Source: Hyphomicrobiales bacterium
GTDB taxonomy: Bacteria > Pseudomonadota > Alphaproteobacteria > Rhizobiales > Rhizobiaceae
DNA: 64,000 bases
Assembly (NCBI GenBank): GCA_900465675.1
Contig: UBJR01000028.1
Span: forward strand, 62,001 to 126,000
Direction of reading: 5' to 3'
Numbering within the stretch: the stretch's first letter is position 1; each line of letters begins with the position of its first letter. The position numbers and the translations under genes are program-made. The notes beneath the pieces were generated by a model. The model was not told the origin of the DNA. It was given only the letters and a program-made list of their open reading frames with translations, and ran no database searches. Positions 16,158 to 25,352 of this stretch are shown one piece after another.

Positions 16158-16473
16158 CGGCTGTCTTCCTCGCAAAATGCGATCGTTAACAAATCGTTAA
16201 CGGCAGCTTGCTTCAAAACTTCCCGTATGTCCACTTGAGCGATGAAAAATCAGGATAAAATCTGAGTACCGGAAGCCAGTTTTGCTTTGCAGCAACTTCC
16301 CGGTAACGCGAATCGATTAAATTAAAAGCGGACGGCGATTGTGCTTGTCGTCCGGGGCTTCGGTGATTAAACGTCGCCATTGATGCAACGCACACAGACA
16401 ATTTTGTCATTCCTGTGATTGCCTCGATATGCTCCGTATTCCGGAAGCGCAGAGAAGACGCCGCGAGGTTCTG
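16158..16473. promoter_or_regulatory. Intergenic region between the exported-protein gene and sdhC
   Basis: This 316 bp gap is AT-richer than its flanks and has no credible gene. It must hold the divergent promoters of the secreted-protein gene and of sdhCDAB. It contains the CtrA-type box at 16186. A tentative sdh promoter is TTGTCA (16404-16409), a 16-base spacer and GATATG (16426-16431), placed 42 bases before the sdhC ATG. The promoter call is weak. Confidence 0.4.
16186..16200. promoter_or_regulatory. CtrA-type box TTAA-N7-TTAA
   Basis: An exact TTAA-N7-TTAA (spacer CAAATCG) is embedded in the direct repeat tcgttaac-aaa-tcgttaac. It lies 28 bp upstream of the ATG of the exported-protein gene, where a bound activator or repressor would contact RNA polymerase. 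Binding is inferred from the CtrA consensus only. Confidence 0.5.
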
Positions 16474-16866
16474 ATGGCGAATGTGACAAATAACCGGCCC
16501 CTGTCGCCGCATTTGCAAATTTACAAACCAATCCCCACCATGATCATGTCGATCGTCCACCGCATTACCGGTGGCGCTCTCTATGTCGGCACGCTGCTGA
16601 TCGCCTGGTGGCTGATCGCGGCTGGGACGGGACAGTCGAACTACGACTGGGCCAACTGGGTGCTCGGCAGCATCATCGGCAAGCTTGTGCTGCTCGGCTA
16701 CACCTGGGCGCTGATCCATCACATGCTCGGCGGCTTCCGCCACTTCATGTGGGATCTCGGCCATGGTTTCGGGAAGGAATTCTCCACCAAGCTCGCCATC
16801 GCCAATCTGATCGGATCGCTCTGTCTGACCGTGCTGGTCTGGGTGATCGGCTTCGTCATTCGTTAA
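16474..16866 (+). CDS. sdhC: Succinate dehydrogenase cytochrome b556 subunit
   Basis: Membrane anchor of complex II, with SdhD binding heme b and ubiquinone. The 130-residue protein starts with the family opening NRPLSPHLQIYKP and carries the signature SIVHRITGG, with three transmembrane helices. HHMLGGFRHFMWDLGHG contains the likely heme ligand (His83 by analogy with His84 of E. coli). ATG at 16474 follows GAGG; the frame extends upstream, but conserved sequence starts here. It is the first gene of sdhCDAB. Confidence 0.97.
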   Translation: MANVTNNRPLSPHLQIYKPIPTMIMSIVHRITGGALYVGTLLIAWWLIAAGTGQSNYDWANWVLGSIIGKLVLLGYTWALIHHMLGGFRHFMWDLGHGFGKEFSTKLAIANLIGSLCLTVLVWVIGFVIR

Positions 16867-16877
16867 AGGTCGCTCTC

Positions 16878-17258
16878 ATGGATATGCGTACCCCGCTCGG
16901 TAAGGTCCGCGGCCTCGGCTCCGCCAAGGAAGGCACCGATCATTTTTGGCGCCAGCGCGTCACCGCGGTCGCCAACGTGCCGCTGTTTCTGTTCTTCATC
17001 ATCTTCATGCTGGTTCATGCCGGCCAGCCCTATGCGGAAGTGGTTCACGCGCTGTCGAACCCGTTCGTCGCCGTCATCATGGGTCTGATGATCATCTCGG
17101 GCGTCATTCACATGAAGCTCGGCATGCAGGTCATCATCGAGGATTATGTTCACACCGAATGGCTGAAGATCGTCAGCCTGATGCTGAACACCTTCTTCTC
17201 GATCCTGATCGCCGGCCTCTGTCTTTTCGCCATTCTGAAAATTGCATTCGTAGGATAA
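16878..17258 (+). CDS. sdhD: Succinate dehydrogenase hydrophobic anchor subunit
   Basis: Second membrane anchor of complex II, 126 residues with three hydrophobic helices. MRTPLGKVRGLGSAKEGTDHFWRQRVTA is the alphaproteobacterial SdhD opening, and ISGVIHMKLGMQVIIEDYVH holds the conserved His for heme and the quinone-site Asp-Tyr. ATG at 16878 is chosen by homology; the open frame runs far upstream inside sdhC and that part is a shadow. It is 11 bases after sdhC and 7 before sdhA. Confidence 0.95.
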   Translation: MDMRTPLGKVRGLGSAKEGTDHFWRQRVTAVANVPLFLFFIIFMLVHAGQPYAEVVHALSNPFVAVIMGLMIISGVIHMKLGMQVIIEDYVHTEWLKIVSLMLNTFFSILIAGLCLFAILKIAFVG

Positions 17259-17265
17259 CCGTATC

Positions 17266-19107
17266 ATGGCACCCTCTTCACCCGCTCAGAATGGGAAGGC
17301 CTACAAGTACGTCGACCACTCTTATGATGTGATCGTCGTCGGCGCCGGCGGCGCTGGTCTTCGCGCCACGCTCGGCATGGCCGAACAAGGTTTCCGCACC
17401 GCCTGCATCACCAAAGTATTCCCGACCCGCTCGCACACGGTCGCAGCGCAGGGCGGCATTGCCGCCTCGCTGCAGAACATGACGCCGGATAGCTGGCAGT
17501 GGCACCTCTACGACACCGTCAAGGGCTCCGACTGGCTCGGCGACGTCGATGCCATGCAGTATCTGACTATGGAAGCGCCGAAGGCGGTCTATGAGCTTGA
17601 GCATTACGGCGTGCCGTTCTCGCGTAACGAGGAAGGCAAGATCTACCAGCGCCCGTTCGGCGGCCACATGCAGAATTTCGGTGAGGGGCCGCCGGTACAG
17701 CGCACCTGCGCCGTTGCCGACCGTACCGGCCACGCCATCCTGCACACGCTCTATGGCCAGTCGCTGCGCAACAACGCCGAATTCTTCATCGAGTATTTCG
17801 CGCTCGACCTGATCATGTCCGAGGATGGCAGCCGCTGCACCGGCGTCGTTGCCTGGAACCTCGACGACGGCACGATCCATCGCTTCGCTGCCAAGATGGT
17901 GGTGCTGGCGACCGGCGGCTACGGCCGCGCCTATTTCTCGGCAACGTCTGCCCATACCTGCACCGGCGACGGTGGCGGGATGGTGGCGCGTGCAGGCCTG
18001 CCGCTGCAGGACATGGAATTCGTCCAGTTCCACCCGACCGGCATCTACGGCTCCGGCTGTCTGATCACCGAAGGCGCTCGCGGCGAAGGCGGTTACCTCG
18101 TGAATTCCGAGGGCGAACGCTTCATGGAACGCTACGCCCCTTCGGCGAAGGACCTTGCCTCGCGCGACGTCGTCTCGCGCTGCATGACGCTGGAAATTCG
18201 CGAAGGCCGCGGCGTCGGCAAGGCCAAGGACCATATCTTCCTGCATCTCGACCATCTCGATCCGGCGGTTCTGCACGAGCGTCTGCCGGGGATTTCCGAG
18301 AGCGCCAAGATCTTCGCCGGTGTCGATGTGACCCGCGAGCCGATCCCGGTTTTGCCGACCGTCCACTACAATATGGGCGGCATTCCCACCAACTATTGGG
18401 GCGAAGTGCTTAATGCCGACTCCAGCAATCCGGAACGCGTCATCCCCGGCCTGATGGCCGTTGGTGAAGCCGGCTGCGCCTCTGTGCACGGCGCCAACCG
18501 TCTTGGTTCCAACTCGCTGATCGACCTCGTGGTCTTCGGCCGTGCCGCGGCGATCCGCGCCGGCGAGGTCATCGACCGCGCATCGCCGGTTCCGCATCTG
18601 AACGTTGCTGCCTGCGACAAGATCATGGATCGCTTCGACGCTCTGCGGAACGCCAGCGGCGGCACGCCGACGGCCGTTCTGCGCGAGAAGATGCAGCGCG
18701 CCATGCAGGAAGACGCGGCCGTGTTCCGCACGCAGGAATCGCTGGAATCCGGCTGCCGCCGTATTTCGGCAATCTGGGGCGAGATGAAGGACATCAAGGT
18801 CACCGACCGCTCGATGATCTGGAACTCCGACCTCGTCGAAACGCTGGAGCTGCAGAACCTGATGGCCAACGCCATCACGACGATCTACGGCGCCGAAGCC
18901 CGCAAGGAGAGCCGCGGCTCGCATGCGCGCGAAGATTATACGGAAGGCGCATTCGCCGGCCGCGACGACGTCAACTGGCGCAAGCACACGCTTGCCTGGG
19001 TCAATGACGCAGGCGACGTCAAGCTCGACTACCGCCCGGTTCACACCGAGCTGATCGCAGAGGGCATCGATCCCAAGAAGATCGCGCCCAAGGCTCGTGT
19101 GTACTAA
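17266..19107 (+). CDS. sdhA: Succinate dehydrogenase flavoprotein subunit
   Basis: Catalytic subunit that oxidises succinate to fumarate, with covalently bound FAD. The 613-residue protein has the Rossmann motif GAGGAGLRA at residues 26-34 and the FAD-attachment histidine, His57, in SHTVAAQGGIAAS. The substrate region HPTGIYGSGCLITEGARGEGG and the active-site Arg region HGANRLGSNSLIDLVVFGRAA are present, as is the C-terminal DYTEGAFAGRDDVNWRKHT. Length and order are normal for complex II. Confidence 0.98.
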   Translation: MAPSSPAQNGKAYKYVDHSYDVIVVGAGGAGLRATLGMAEQGFRTACITKVFPTRSHTVAAQGGIAASLQNMTPDSWQWHLYDTVKGSDWLGDVDAMQYLTMEAPKAVYELEHYGVPFSRNEEGKIYQRPFGGHMQNFGEGPPVQRTCAVADRTGHAILHTLYGQSLRNNAEFFIEYFALDLIMSEDGSRCTGVVAWNLDDGTIHRFAAKMVVLATGGYGRAYFSATSAHTCTGDGGGMVARAGLPLQDMEFVQFHPTGIYGSGCLITEGARGEGGYLVNSEGERFMERYAPSAKDLASRDVVSRCMTLEIREGRGVGKAKDHIFLHLDHLDPAVLHERLPGISESAKIFAGVDVTREPIPVLPTVHYNMGGIPTNYWGEVLNADSSNPERVIPGLMAVGEAGCASVHGANRLGSNSLIDLVVFGRAAAIRAGEVIDRASPVPHLNVAACDKIMDRFDALRNASGGTPTAVLREKMQRAMQEDAAVFRTQESLESGCRRISAIWGEMKDIKVTDRSMIWNSDLVETLELQNLMANAITTIYGAEARKESRGSHAREDYTEGAFAGRDDVNWRKHTLAWVNDAGDVKLDYRPVHTELIAEGIDPKKIAPKARVY

Positions 19108-19119
19108 GAGGAACCGGAC

Positions 19120-19899
19120 ATGGTAGAACTCGCTCTCCCCAAGAACTCCCAGATGCGCGAAGGCAAGGTTTGGCCGAAGCCTGCCGGTGCCAAGAATATC
19201 CGCGAATTCCGCGTCTATCGCTGGAGCCCGGATGACGGCCAAACGCCGTCGATCGATACGTTCTATATCGATATCGACGATTGCGGCCCGATGGTTCTCG
19301 ACGGTCTGCTCTATATCAAGAACAAGATCGACCCGACGCTGACGCTGCGCCGCTCCTGCCGCGAAGGCATCTGCGGTTCCTGCGCCATGAATATCGACGG
19401 CACGAATACGCTGGCCTGCACCAAGGGTCTCGACGATATCAAGGGCACGGTGAAGATCTATCCGCTGCCGCATATGCCTGTCGTCAAGGATCTGGTTCCC
19501 GATCTCTCCAACTTCTATGCCCAGCACCGCTCGATCGAGCCTTGGCTGAAGACGGTATCGCCGACGCCAGCCAAGGAATGGAAGCAGAGCCACGAGGACC
19601 GCCAGAAGCTCGATGGCCTCTACGAGTGCATTCTCTGTGCCTGCTGCTCGACCTCCTGTCCGAGCTACTGGTGGAACGGCGACCGTTACCTCGGTCCGGC
19701 TGTTCTGCTGCAGGCCTATCGCTGGCTGATCGACTCCAGAGATGAAGCGACGGGCGAGCGTCTCGACAACCTCGAGGATCCCTTCCGCCTCTACCGCTGC
19801 CACACGATCATGAACTGCGCGCAGACGTGCCCGAAGGGTCTGAACCCCGCCAAGGCAATCGCCGAGATCAAGAAGATGATGGTCGAGCGCCGGGTCTGA
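19120..19899 (+). CDS. sdhB: Succinate dehydrogenase iron-sulfur subunit
   Basis: Carries electrons from the flavin to quinone through three clusters. The 259-residue product has the N-terminal ferredoxin-type [2Fe-2S] motif SCREGICGSCAMNIDG plus a later TLAC cysteine. The [4Fe-4S] motif CILCACCSTSCPSYWWN and the C-terminal CHTIMNCAQTCPKGLNPAKAI supply the [4Fe-4S] and [3Fe-4S] ligands. It is the last gene of sdhCDAB, 12 bases after sdhA, and is followed by a hairpin terminator. Confidence 0.98.
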   Translation: MVELALPKNSQMREGKVWPKPAGAKNIREFRVYRWSPDDGQTPSIDTFYIDIDDCGPMVLDGLLYIKNKIDPTLTLRRSCREGICGSCAMNIDGTNTLACTKGLDDIKGTVKIYPLPHMPVVKDLVPDLSNFYAQHRSIEPWLKTVSPTPAKEWKQSHEDRQKLDGLYECILCACCSTSCPSYWWNGDRYLGPAVLLQAYRWLIDSRDEATGERLDNLEDPFRLYRCHTIMNCAQTCPKGLNPAKAIAEIKKMMVERRV

Positions 19900-19915
19900 T
19901 CGGCATCGCTTTTCG

Positions 19916-19938
19916 AACGGCGCCTTCGGGCGCCGTTT
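19916..19938 (+). terminator. Hairpin terminator after sdhB
   Basis: A 9 bp perfect stem (aacggcgcc / ggcgccgtt) closed by a TTCG tetraloop lies 16 bases after the sdhB stop. The T run is short (gtttcac), so termination may be partial. Confidence 0.7.
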
Positions 19939-20173
19939 CACTCTCCAGGCAAGGCCGGAAAGTGCTTGAGAATTTGCGCTGATCACCGTGCTGACAAATT
20001 CTCCCTTCAGAAGTGCGGCCGCACGGCTTGAATTGCCTTCGTTCCGGCACAGATTCTGTCACGGGCAATTTACGGGTGTGCTCACTTGATTAACCAAAGT
20101 GAAATACGTTAATTCGAAAATTAGTCTGATGACTACTTTTGATGCGGCAAGGCGGATATTCGGGAGCCTCAAG

Positions 20174-20683
20174 ATGCAGTTGCGATATGCGATGACAGGT
20201 GTGGCGGTTGTTCTGTCACTCGCTGGCTGCCAGCGTACGGCCTATGACAATGCGAGCTACAGCAGCCAACCGGCGCCGCTGACCGCGCAGCCTGTACCGT
20301 CGGTGCAGGGTGGGCAGCTGCCTCCTCCGGGCGGCGCTTCGCAGTTTCCGGCAGCGCCGAGCGCGGCCCCGGCAGCACCGGCAGCACCGGGCGCCATGGC
20401 TGCAAACGCTCTCGATGTTACCAAGGAATCGATGGTCGGCAGCTGGCGTGTCAACGGCGGCTGCGACATGTTCCTGACGCTGACCAATCTCGGCAGCGGT
20501 TCGCGTGGCGGCACGCGCGGTTGCACGGGCGAGCTGACGGCGATGGGCTCCTGGGAAGTTTCCGGCAAGCAGGTTCTGCTCAAGGACCGCAGCGGCAACC
20601 AGATCGGCAGTGTCTACAAGACGGCTGACAACAGCTTCTCCGGCCAGACCAATGGCGGCCAGCCGATCACTCTCAGCCGGTAA
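20174..20683 (+). CDS. omp19: Outer-membrane lipoprotein, Omp19/protease-inhibitor Inh family
   Basis: A 169-residue lipoprotein. The signal sequence MQLRYAMTGVAVVLSLAGC ends in the lipobox LAGC (acylated Cys19). A Pro/Ala/Gln-rich linker follows, then a C-terminal beta-barrel domain with ESMVGSWRVNGG-CDMFLTLTNLG and GCTGELTAMGSWEVSGKQVLL. This matches the AprI/Inh fold found in Brucella Omp19, which inhibits serine proteases. The two cysteines (in GGCD and RGCT) are the conserved disulfide. ATG at 20174 follows GGGAG; the frame is open upstream, but the lipoprotein signal fixes this start. It stands between sdhB and zapE, probably from its own promoter. Confidence 0.85.
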   Translation: MQLRYAMTGVAVVLSLAGCQRTAYDNASYSSQPAPLTAQPVPSVQGGQLPPPGGASQFPAAPSAAPAAPAAPGAMAANALDVTKESMVGSWRVNGGCDMFLTLTNLGSGSRGGTRGCTGELTAMGSWEVSGKQVLLKDRSGNQIGSVYKTADNSFSGQTNGGQPITLSR

Positions 20684-20687
20684 TCGC

Positions 20688-20708
20688 ACCGGCGGCGCGT
20701 CCGCCGGT
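20688..20708 (+). terminator. GC-rich hairpin after the omp19-like gene
   Basis: An 8 bp perfect stem (accggcgg / ccgccggt, loop cgcgt) begins five bases after the stop. No T run follows, so it may stabilise the mRNA or act as a weak attenuator before zapE. Confidence 0.4.
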
Positions 20709-20731
20709 CTCGCATAGGCGGACCAGCCCTC

Positions 20732-21895
20732 ATGCAGCCAATGCCAGACTACGCCCTGAGCGTCAGCGAACAATTGAAGTCGCTGACGGCCTCGGGTTCT
20801 CTGCAGATCGATACGGCACAGATGGATGTTGCCAAGAGCCTCGACCGGGTTCTGTCGCAGCTGAAGCAACGCCGTCCTGCCGCCAAATCGAGCGCTCTCG
20901 GCTGGCTGTTCGCTTCCAAGAAGAAATCCGAGCCCGGGATCAAGGGCCTCTACATCCATGGCAGCGTCGGCCGCGGCAAGACGATGCTGATGGACATGTT
21001 CTTCGGCATGGCGCCCTGCAAGAAGAAGCGGCGGGCGCATTTTCACGAATTCATGGCCGATGTGCACAATCGCATCGCCGCTCATCGCCAGAAGCTCAAG
21101 GACGGCGAGACCAAGCAGGCCGATCCAATGCCGCCGGTCGCTGCCTCGCTCTATGAGGAAGCCGAACTCCTCTGCTTCGACGAGTTCACCGTCACCGACA
21201 TCGCCGATGCGATGATCCTGTCGCGGTTGTTTTCGGAGCTGTTCGCAAAGGGCTGCGTGCTGATTGCCACCTCGAATGTCGAACCCGACAATCTCTATCG
21301 GGACGGCCTCAATCGTGGGCTTTTCCTGCCCTTCGTCGAGCTTCTGAAGAAGAATGTCGATGTCGTCACGCTGGATTCGCCGACCGATTACCGGATGGAA
21401 AAGCTGAACAGCCAGCCGGTCTACCTGACGCCGATCGATGCGCGCACCGATATGGCCATGGATGCGTCGTGGACGCAGATGCTGCATGGGCGCAAGGCGC
21501 AGCCGGTGGAGATCCCGATGAAGGGGCGCTCGATCCATGTGCCGCTCGCCGTCGACCGGATGGCGCGCTTTAGTTTTGCCGATCTCTGCGAGAAGCCGTT
21601 CGGCGCTGCCGATTTCCTGGCGATCGCAGGCCGTTTCGATACTGTTTTCATCGATCGCATTCCGCTTCTGACGGCTGACAAGCGAAATCAGGCCAAACGC
21701 TTCATCATTCTCGTCGATACCCTATATGACCATGGCGTGCGTCTGCATGCCTCCGCGGCGGCCATGCCGGAACAGTTGCTCGCCGAGCGGCGCGGCACCG
21801 AGGGCTTCGAGTTTGATCGTACCGCGTCGCGTCTCTTCGAGATGCGCAGCGCTGAGTATCTTGCGCTGCATCATCAAAAGACCGCCGCCGAGTAA
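20732..21895 (+). CDS. zapE: Cell division protein ZapE (AFG1-like ATPase)
   Basis: A 387-residue P-loop ATPase of the AFG1/ZapE family. The Walker A GSVGRGKT is at residues 77-84, followed by MLMDMFFG and the conserved RRAHFHEFMADVH. The Walker B/sensor region ELLCFDEFTVTDIADAMIL and VLIATSNVEPDNLYRDGLNR are present. In E. coli ZapE acts on FtsZ rings late in division; mitochondrial AFG1 homologues help degrade or insert respiratory subunits. That role makes its place between sdh and mdh suggestive, although this is inference. The last bases run into two palindromes that precede mdh. Confidence 0.93.
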   Translation: MQPMPDYALSVSEQLKSLTASGSLQIDTAQMDVAKSLDRVLSQLKQRRPAAKSSALGWLFASKKKSEPGIKGLYIHGSVGRGKTMLMDMFFGMAPCKKKRRAHFHEFMADVHNRIAAHRQKLKDGETKQADPMPPVAASLYEEAELLCFDEFTVTDIADAMILSRLFSELFAKGCVLIATSNVEPDNLYRDGLNRGLFLPFVELLKKNVDVVTLDSPTDYRMEKLNSQPVYLTPIDARTDMAMDASWTQMLHGRKAQPVEIPMKGRSIHVPLAVDRMARFSFADLCEKPFGAADFLAIAGRFDTVFIDRIPLLTADKRNQAKRFIILVDTLYDHGVRLHASAAAMPEQLLAERRGTEGFEFDRTASRLFEMRSAEYLALHHQKTAAE

Positions 21896-21929
21896 CAATT
21901 TGGTGACAAATTGATTTACGTTTACGTAA
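21896..21929. promoter_or_regulatory. Two adjacent palindromes upstream of mdh
   Basis: Immediately after the zapE stop lie CAATTTG-GTGA-CAAATTG (21896-21913) and TTACGT-TT-ACGTAA (21916-21929), both perfect inverted repeats two bases apart. They are 143-176 bp upstream of the mdh ATG in a 176 bp AT-rich gap. The second resembles the TTACGT..ACGTAA sites bound by MerR-type LiuR regulators, from memory of that family. The call is a predicted operator for the mdh-suc operon, with no regulator assigned. Confidence 0.45.
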
Positions 21930-22071
21930 GAATTTTGTCATCTAAACGATTGAAAACGCTACACCAAAAATAACACATTGCCATTTTTGGGCTTTAGGTC
22001 TATGCGATTGCGGCATTGGACGACGCCGCGGCGCGCCGCCCGACCGATTATATTCGCAAAGGAAAAGCGAA

Positions 22072-23034
22072 ATGGCGCGTAATAAGATCGCACTCATTGG
22101 TTCTGGCATGATTGGTGGCACGCTGGCGCATCTCGCCGGTCTCAAGGAACTCGGCGATATCGTTCTGTTCGACATTGCCGACGGTATCCCGCAGGGCAAG
22201 GGCCTCGATATTTCCCAGTCGTCCCCGGTCGAAGGCTTCGACGTCAACCTGACGGGTGCCAGCGATTACTCCGCGATCGAAGGTGCTGATGTCTGCATCG
22301 TCACCGCAGGCGTTGCCCGCAAGCCGGGCATGAGCCGCGACGATCTTCTCGGCATCAACCTCAAGGTCATGGAGCAGGTCGGCGCCGGCATCAAGAAGTA
22401 TGCTCCGAACGCTTTCGTCATCTGCATCACCAACCCGCTCGACGCGATGGTCTGGGCCCTGCAGAAGTTCTCCGGCCTCCCGGCCAACAAGGTCGTCGGC
22501 ATGGCCGGCGTTCTGGACAGCTCGCGCTTCCGTCTGTTCCTTTCGAAGGAATTCAACGTATCCGTTCAGGACGTCACCGCCTTCGTTCTCGGCGGCCATG
22601 GCGACACGATGGTGCCGCTCGCCCGCTACTCGACCGTCGGCGGCATTCCGCTCACCGACCTCGTCACCATGGGTTGGGTCACCAAGGAACGCCTCGAAGA
22701 AATCATCCAGCGCACCCGTGATGGCGGCGCAGAAATCGTCGGCCTGCTCAAGACCGGTTCGGCCTACTATGCTCCGGCTGCTTCGGCGATCGAAATGGCT
22801 GAATCCTACCTCAAGGACAAGAAGCGCGTTCTGCCTTGCGCAGCGCAGCTGACCGGCCAGTACGGCGTCAAGGACATGTATGTCGGCGTTCCCACGGTCA
22901 TCGGTGCCGGTGGCGTCGAGCGCGTCATCGAGATCGACCTCAACAAGGCCGAAAAGGAAGCCTTCGACAAGTCGGTTGCCGCTGTCGCCGGTCTTTGCGA
23001 AGCCTGCATCAACATTGCGCCTGCGCTGAAGTAA
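22072..23034 (+). CDS. mdh: Malate dehydrogenase (NAD)
   Basis: Interconverts malate and oxaloacetate. The 320-residue product is the LDH-like type usual in Alphaproteobacteria. NAD binding: GSGMIGG at 10-16 and Asp34 (VLFDIADG). Substrate arginines are Arg83 and Arg89 (VARKPGMSRDDLL) and Arg153 (GVLDSSRFR). Catalytic pair: Asp149 and His176 (GGHGDTMVPL). The R-K-P sequence at 83-85 marks malate rather than lactate specificity. A good ribosome site (AAAGGAAA) precedes the ATG. It heads mdh-sucC-sucD. Confidence 0.97.
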   Translation: MARNKIALIGSGMIGGTLAHLAGLKELGDIVLFDIADGIPQGKGLDISQSSPVEGFDVNLTGASDYSAIEGADVCIVTAGVARKPGMSRDDLLGINLKVMEQVGAGIKKYAPNAFVICITNPLDAMVWALQKFSGLPANKVVGMAGVLDSSRFRLFLSKEFNVSVQDVTAFVLGGHGDTMVPLARYSTVGGIPLTDLVTMGWVTKERLEEIIQRTRDGGAEIVGLLKTGSAYYAPAASAIEMAESYLKDKKRVLPCAAQLTGQYGVKDMYVGVPTVIGAGGVERVIEIDLNKAEKEAFDKSVAAVAGLCEACINIAPALK

Positions 23035-23074
23035 TTCCCGCGCGCCCCCACGCAATTCAAACAGGAATAGATCC

Positions 23075-24268
<1,194 letters not shown>

Positions 24269-24283
24269 TTTGAGGACCTATAC

Positions 24284-25186
24284 ATGTCTATTCTCGTCAA
24301 CAAGAATACCAAGGTTCTCGTTCAGGGCCTGACCGGCAAGACCGGCACCTTCCACACCGAACAGGCGCTTGCCTACTACGGCACGCAGATGGTCGGCGGC
24401 ATTCACCCGAAGAAGGGTGGTGAAACCTGGACCGGCTCGAAGGGCGAAAGCCTGCCGATCTTCGCATCGGTTGCCGAAGCCAAGGAACGCACCGGCGCTG
24501 ACGCATCGGTCATCTACGTTCCGCCGGCAGGCGCAGCAGACGCGATCATTGAGGCGATCGACGCCGAGATCCCGTTCATCACCTGCATCACCGAAGGCAT
24601 CCCGGTCATGGACATGGTCCGTGTCAAGGCTCGCCTCGACAAGTCCAAGTCGCGCCTGCTCGGCCCGAATTGCCCGGGTATCCTGACGCCGGAAGAATGC
24701 AAGATCGGCATCATGCCGGGCTCGATCTTCCGCAAGGGTTCGGTCGGTATCGTTTCGCGCTCCGGCACGCTGACCTACGAAGCCGTCTTCCAGACGTCGA
24801 ACGAAGGCCTCGGCCAGACGACGGCTGTCGGCATCGGCGGCGACCCGGTCAAGGGCACCGAGTTCATCGACGTGCTCGAGATGTTCTTGGCCGATCCGGC
24901 CACGACCTCAATCATCATGATCGGCGAAATCGGCGGCGCTGCTGAAGAAGATGCAGCGCAGTTCCTGATCGACGAAGCCAAGAAGGGCCGCAAGAAGCCG
25001 ATGGCAGGCTTCATCGCCGGCCGTACCGCTCCGAAGGGCCGCACCATGGGCCACGCCGGTGCGGTCGTTTCCGGCGGCAAGGGCGATGCGGAATCGAAGA
25101 TCGCTGCCATGGAAGCAGCTGGCATCAAGGTGTCGCCTTCCCCGGCTCGCCTCGGCAAGACGCTGGTTGAAGTCCTCAAGGGCTGA
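24284..25186 (+). CDS. sucD: Succinyl-CoA synthetase alpha subunit
   Basis: CoA-binding and phosphohistidine subunit of succinyl-CoA synthetase, 300 residues. The CoA-binding GLTGKTGTFHTEQA lies near the N-terminus. GPNCPGILTPEECKIGIMPG is in the middle, and the active-site histidine that is phosphorylated is His257 in GRTMGHAGAVVSGGKGDAES. GAGGACC precedes the ATG. It is followed by a 166 bp gap with a strong hairpin before sucA. Confidence 0.98.
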   Translation: MSILVNKNTKVLVQGLTGKTGTFHTEQALAYYGTQMVGGIHPKKGGETWTGSKGESLPIFASVAEAKERTGADASVIYVPPAGAADAIIEAIDAEIPFITCITEGIPVMDMVRVKARLDKSKSRLLGPNCPGILTPEECKIGIMPGSIFRKGSVGIVSRSGTLTYEAVFQTSNEGLGQTTAVGIGGDPVKGTEFIDVLEMFLADPATTSIIMIGEIGGAAEEDAAQFLIDEAKKGRKKPMAGFIAGRTAPKGRTMGHAGAVVSGGKGDAESKIAAMEAAGIKVSPSPARLGKTLVEVLKG

Positions 25187-25200
25187 ACCGACATATAGAC

Positions 25201-25235
25201 CCGGGCGGCGGATCGCATCTGCCGCCGCCGCCCGG
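25201..25235 (+). other. Strong GC hairpin between sucD and sucA
   Basis: An 11 bp perfect inverted repeat (ccgggcggcgg / ccgccgcccgg) with a 13-base loop begins 14 bases after the sucD stop. No T run follows. It could attenuate transcription into sucA or protect the 3' end of the mdh-sucCD message. Confidence 0.55.
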
Positions 25236-25352
25236 CTGACTTTCGAATGCAGATGTGCCGCGGACAGGCGGTAGATTGGAATGCGGCAGCCGGCGAGATG
25301 GCCGGCAAATTCATCTTAGTCAGGAGGCGGGCAGAAGCGCCCGCGTAACACC

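Noticed and set aside
17278..19986. A 902-codon open frame antisense to sdhA/sdhB
   Set aside because: Same reason: low-complexity shadow of highly biased genes, no domain, no plausible promoter or ribosome site.
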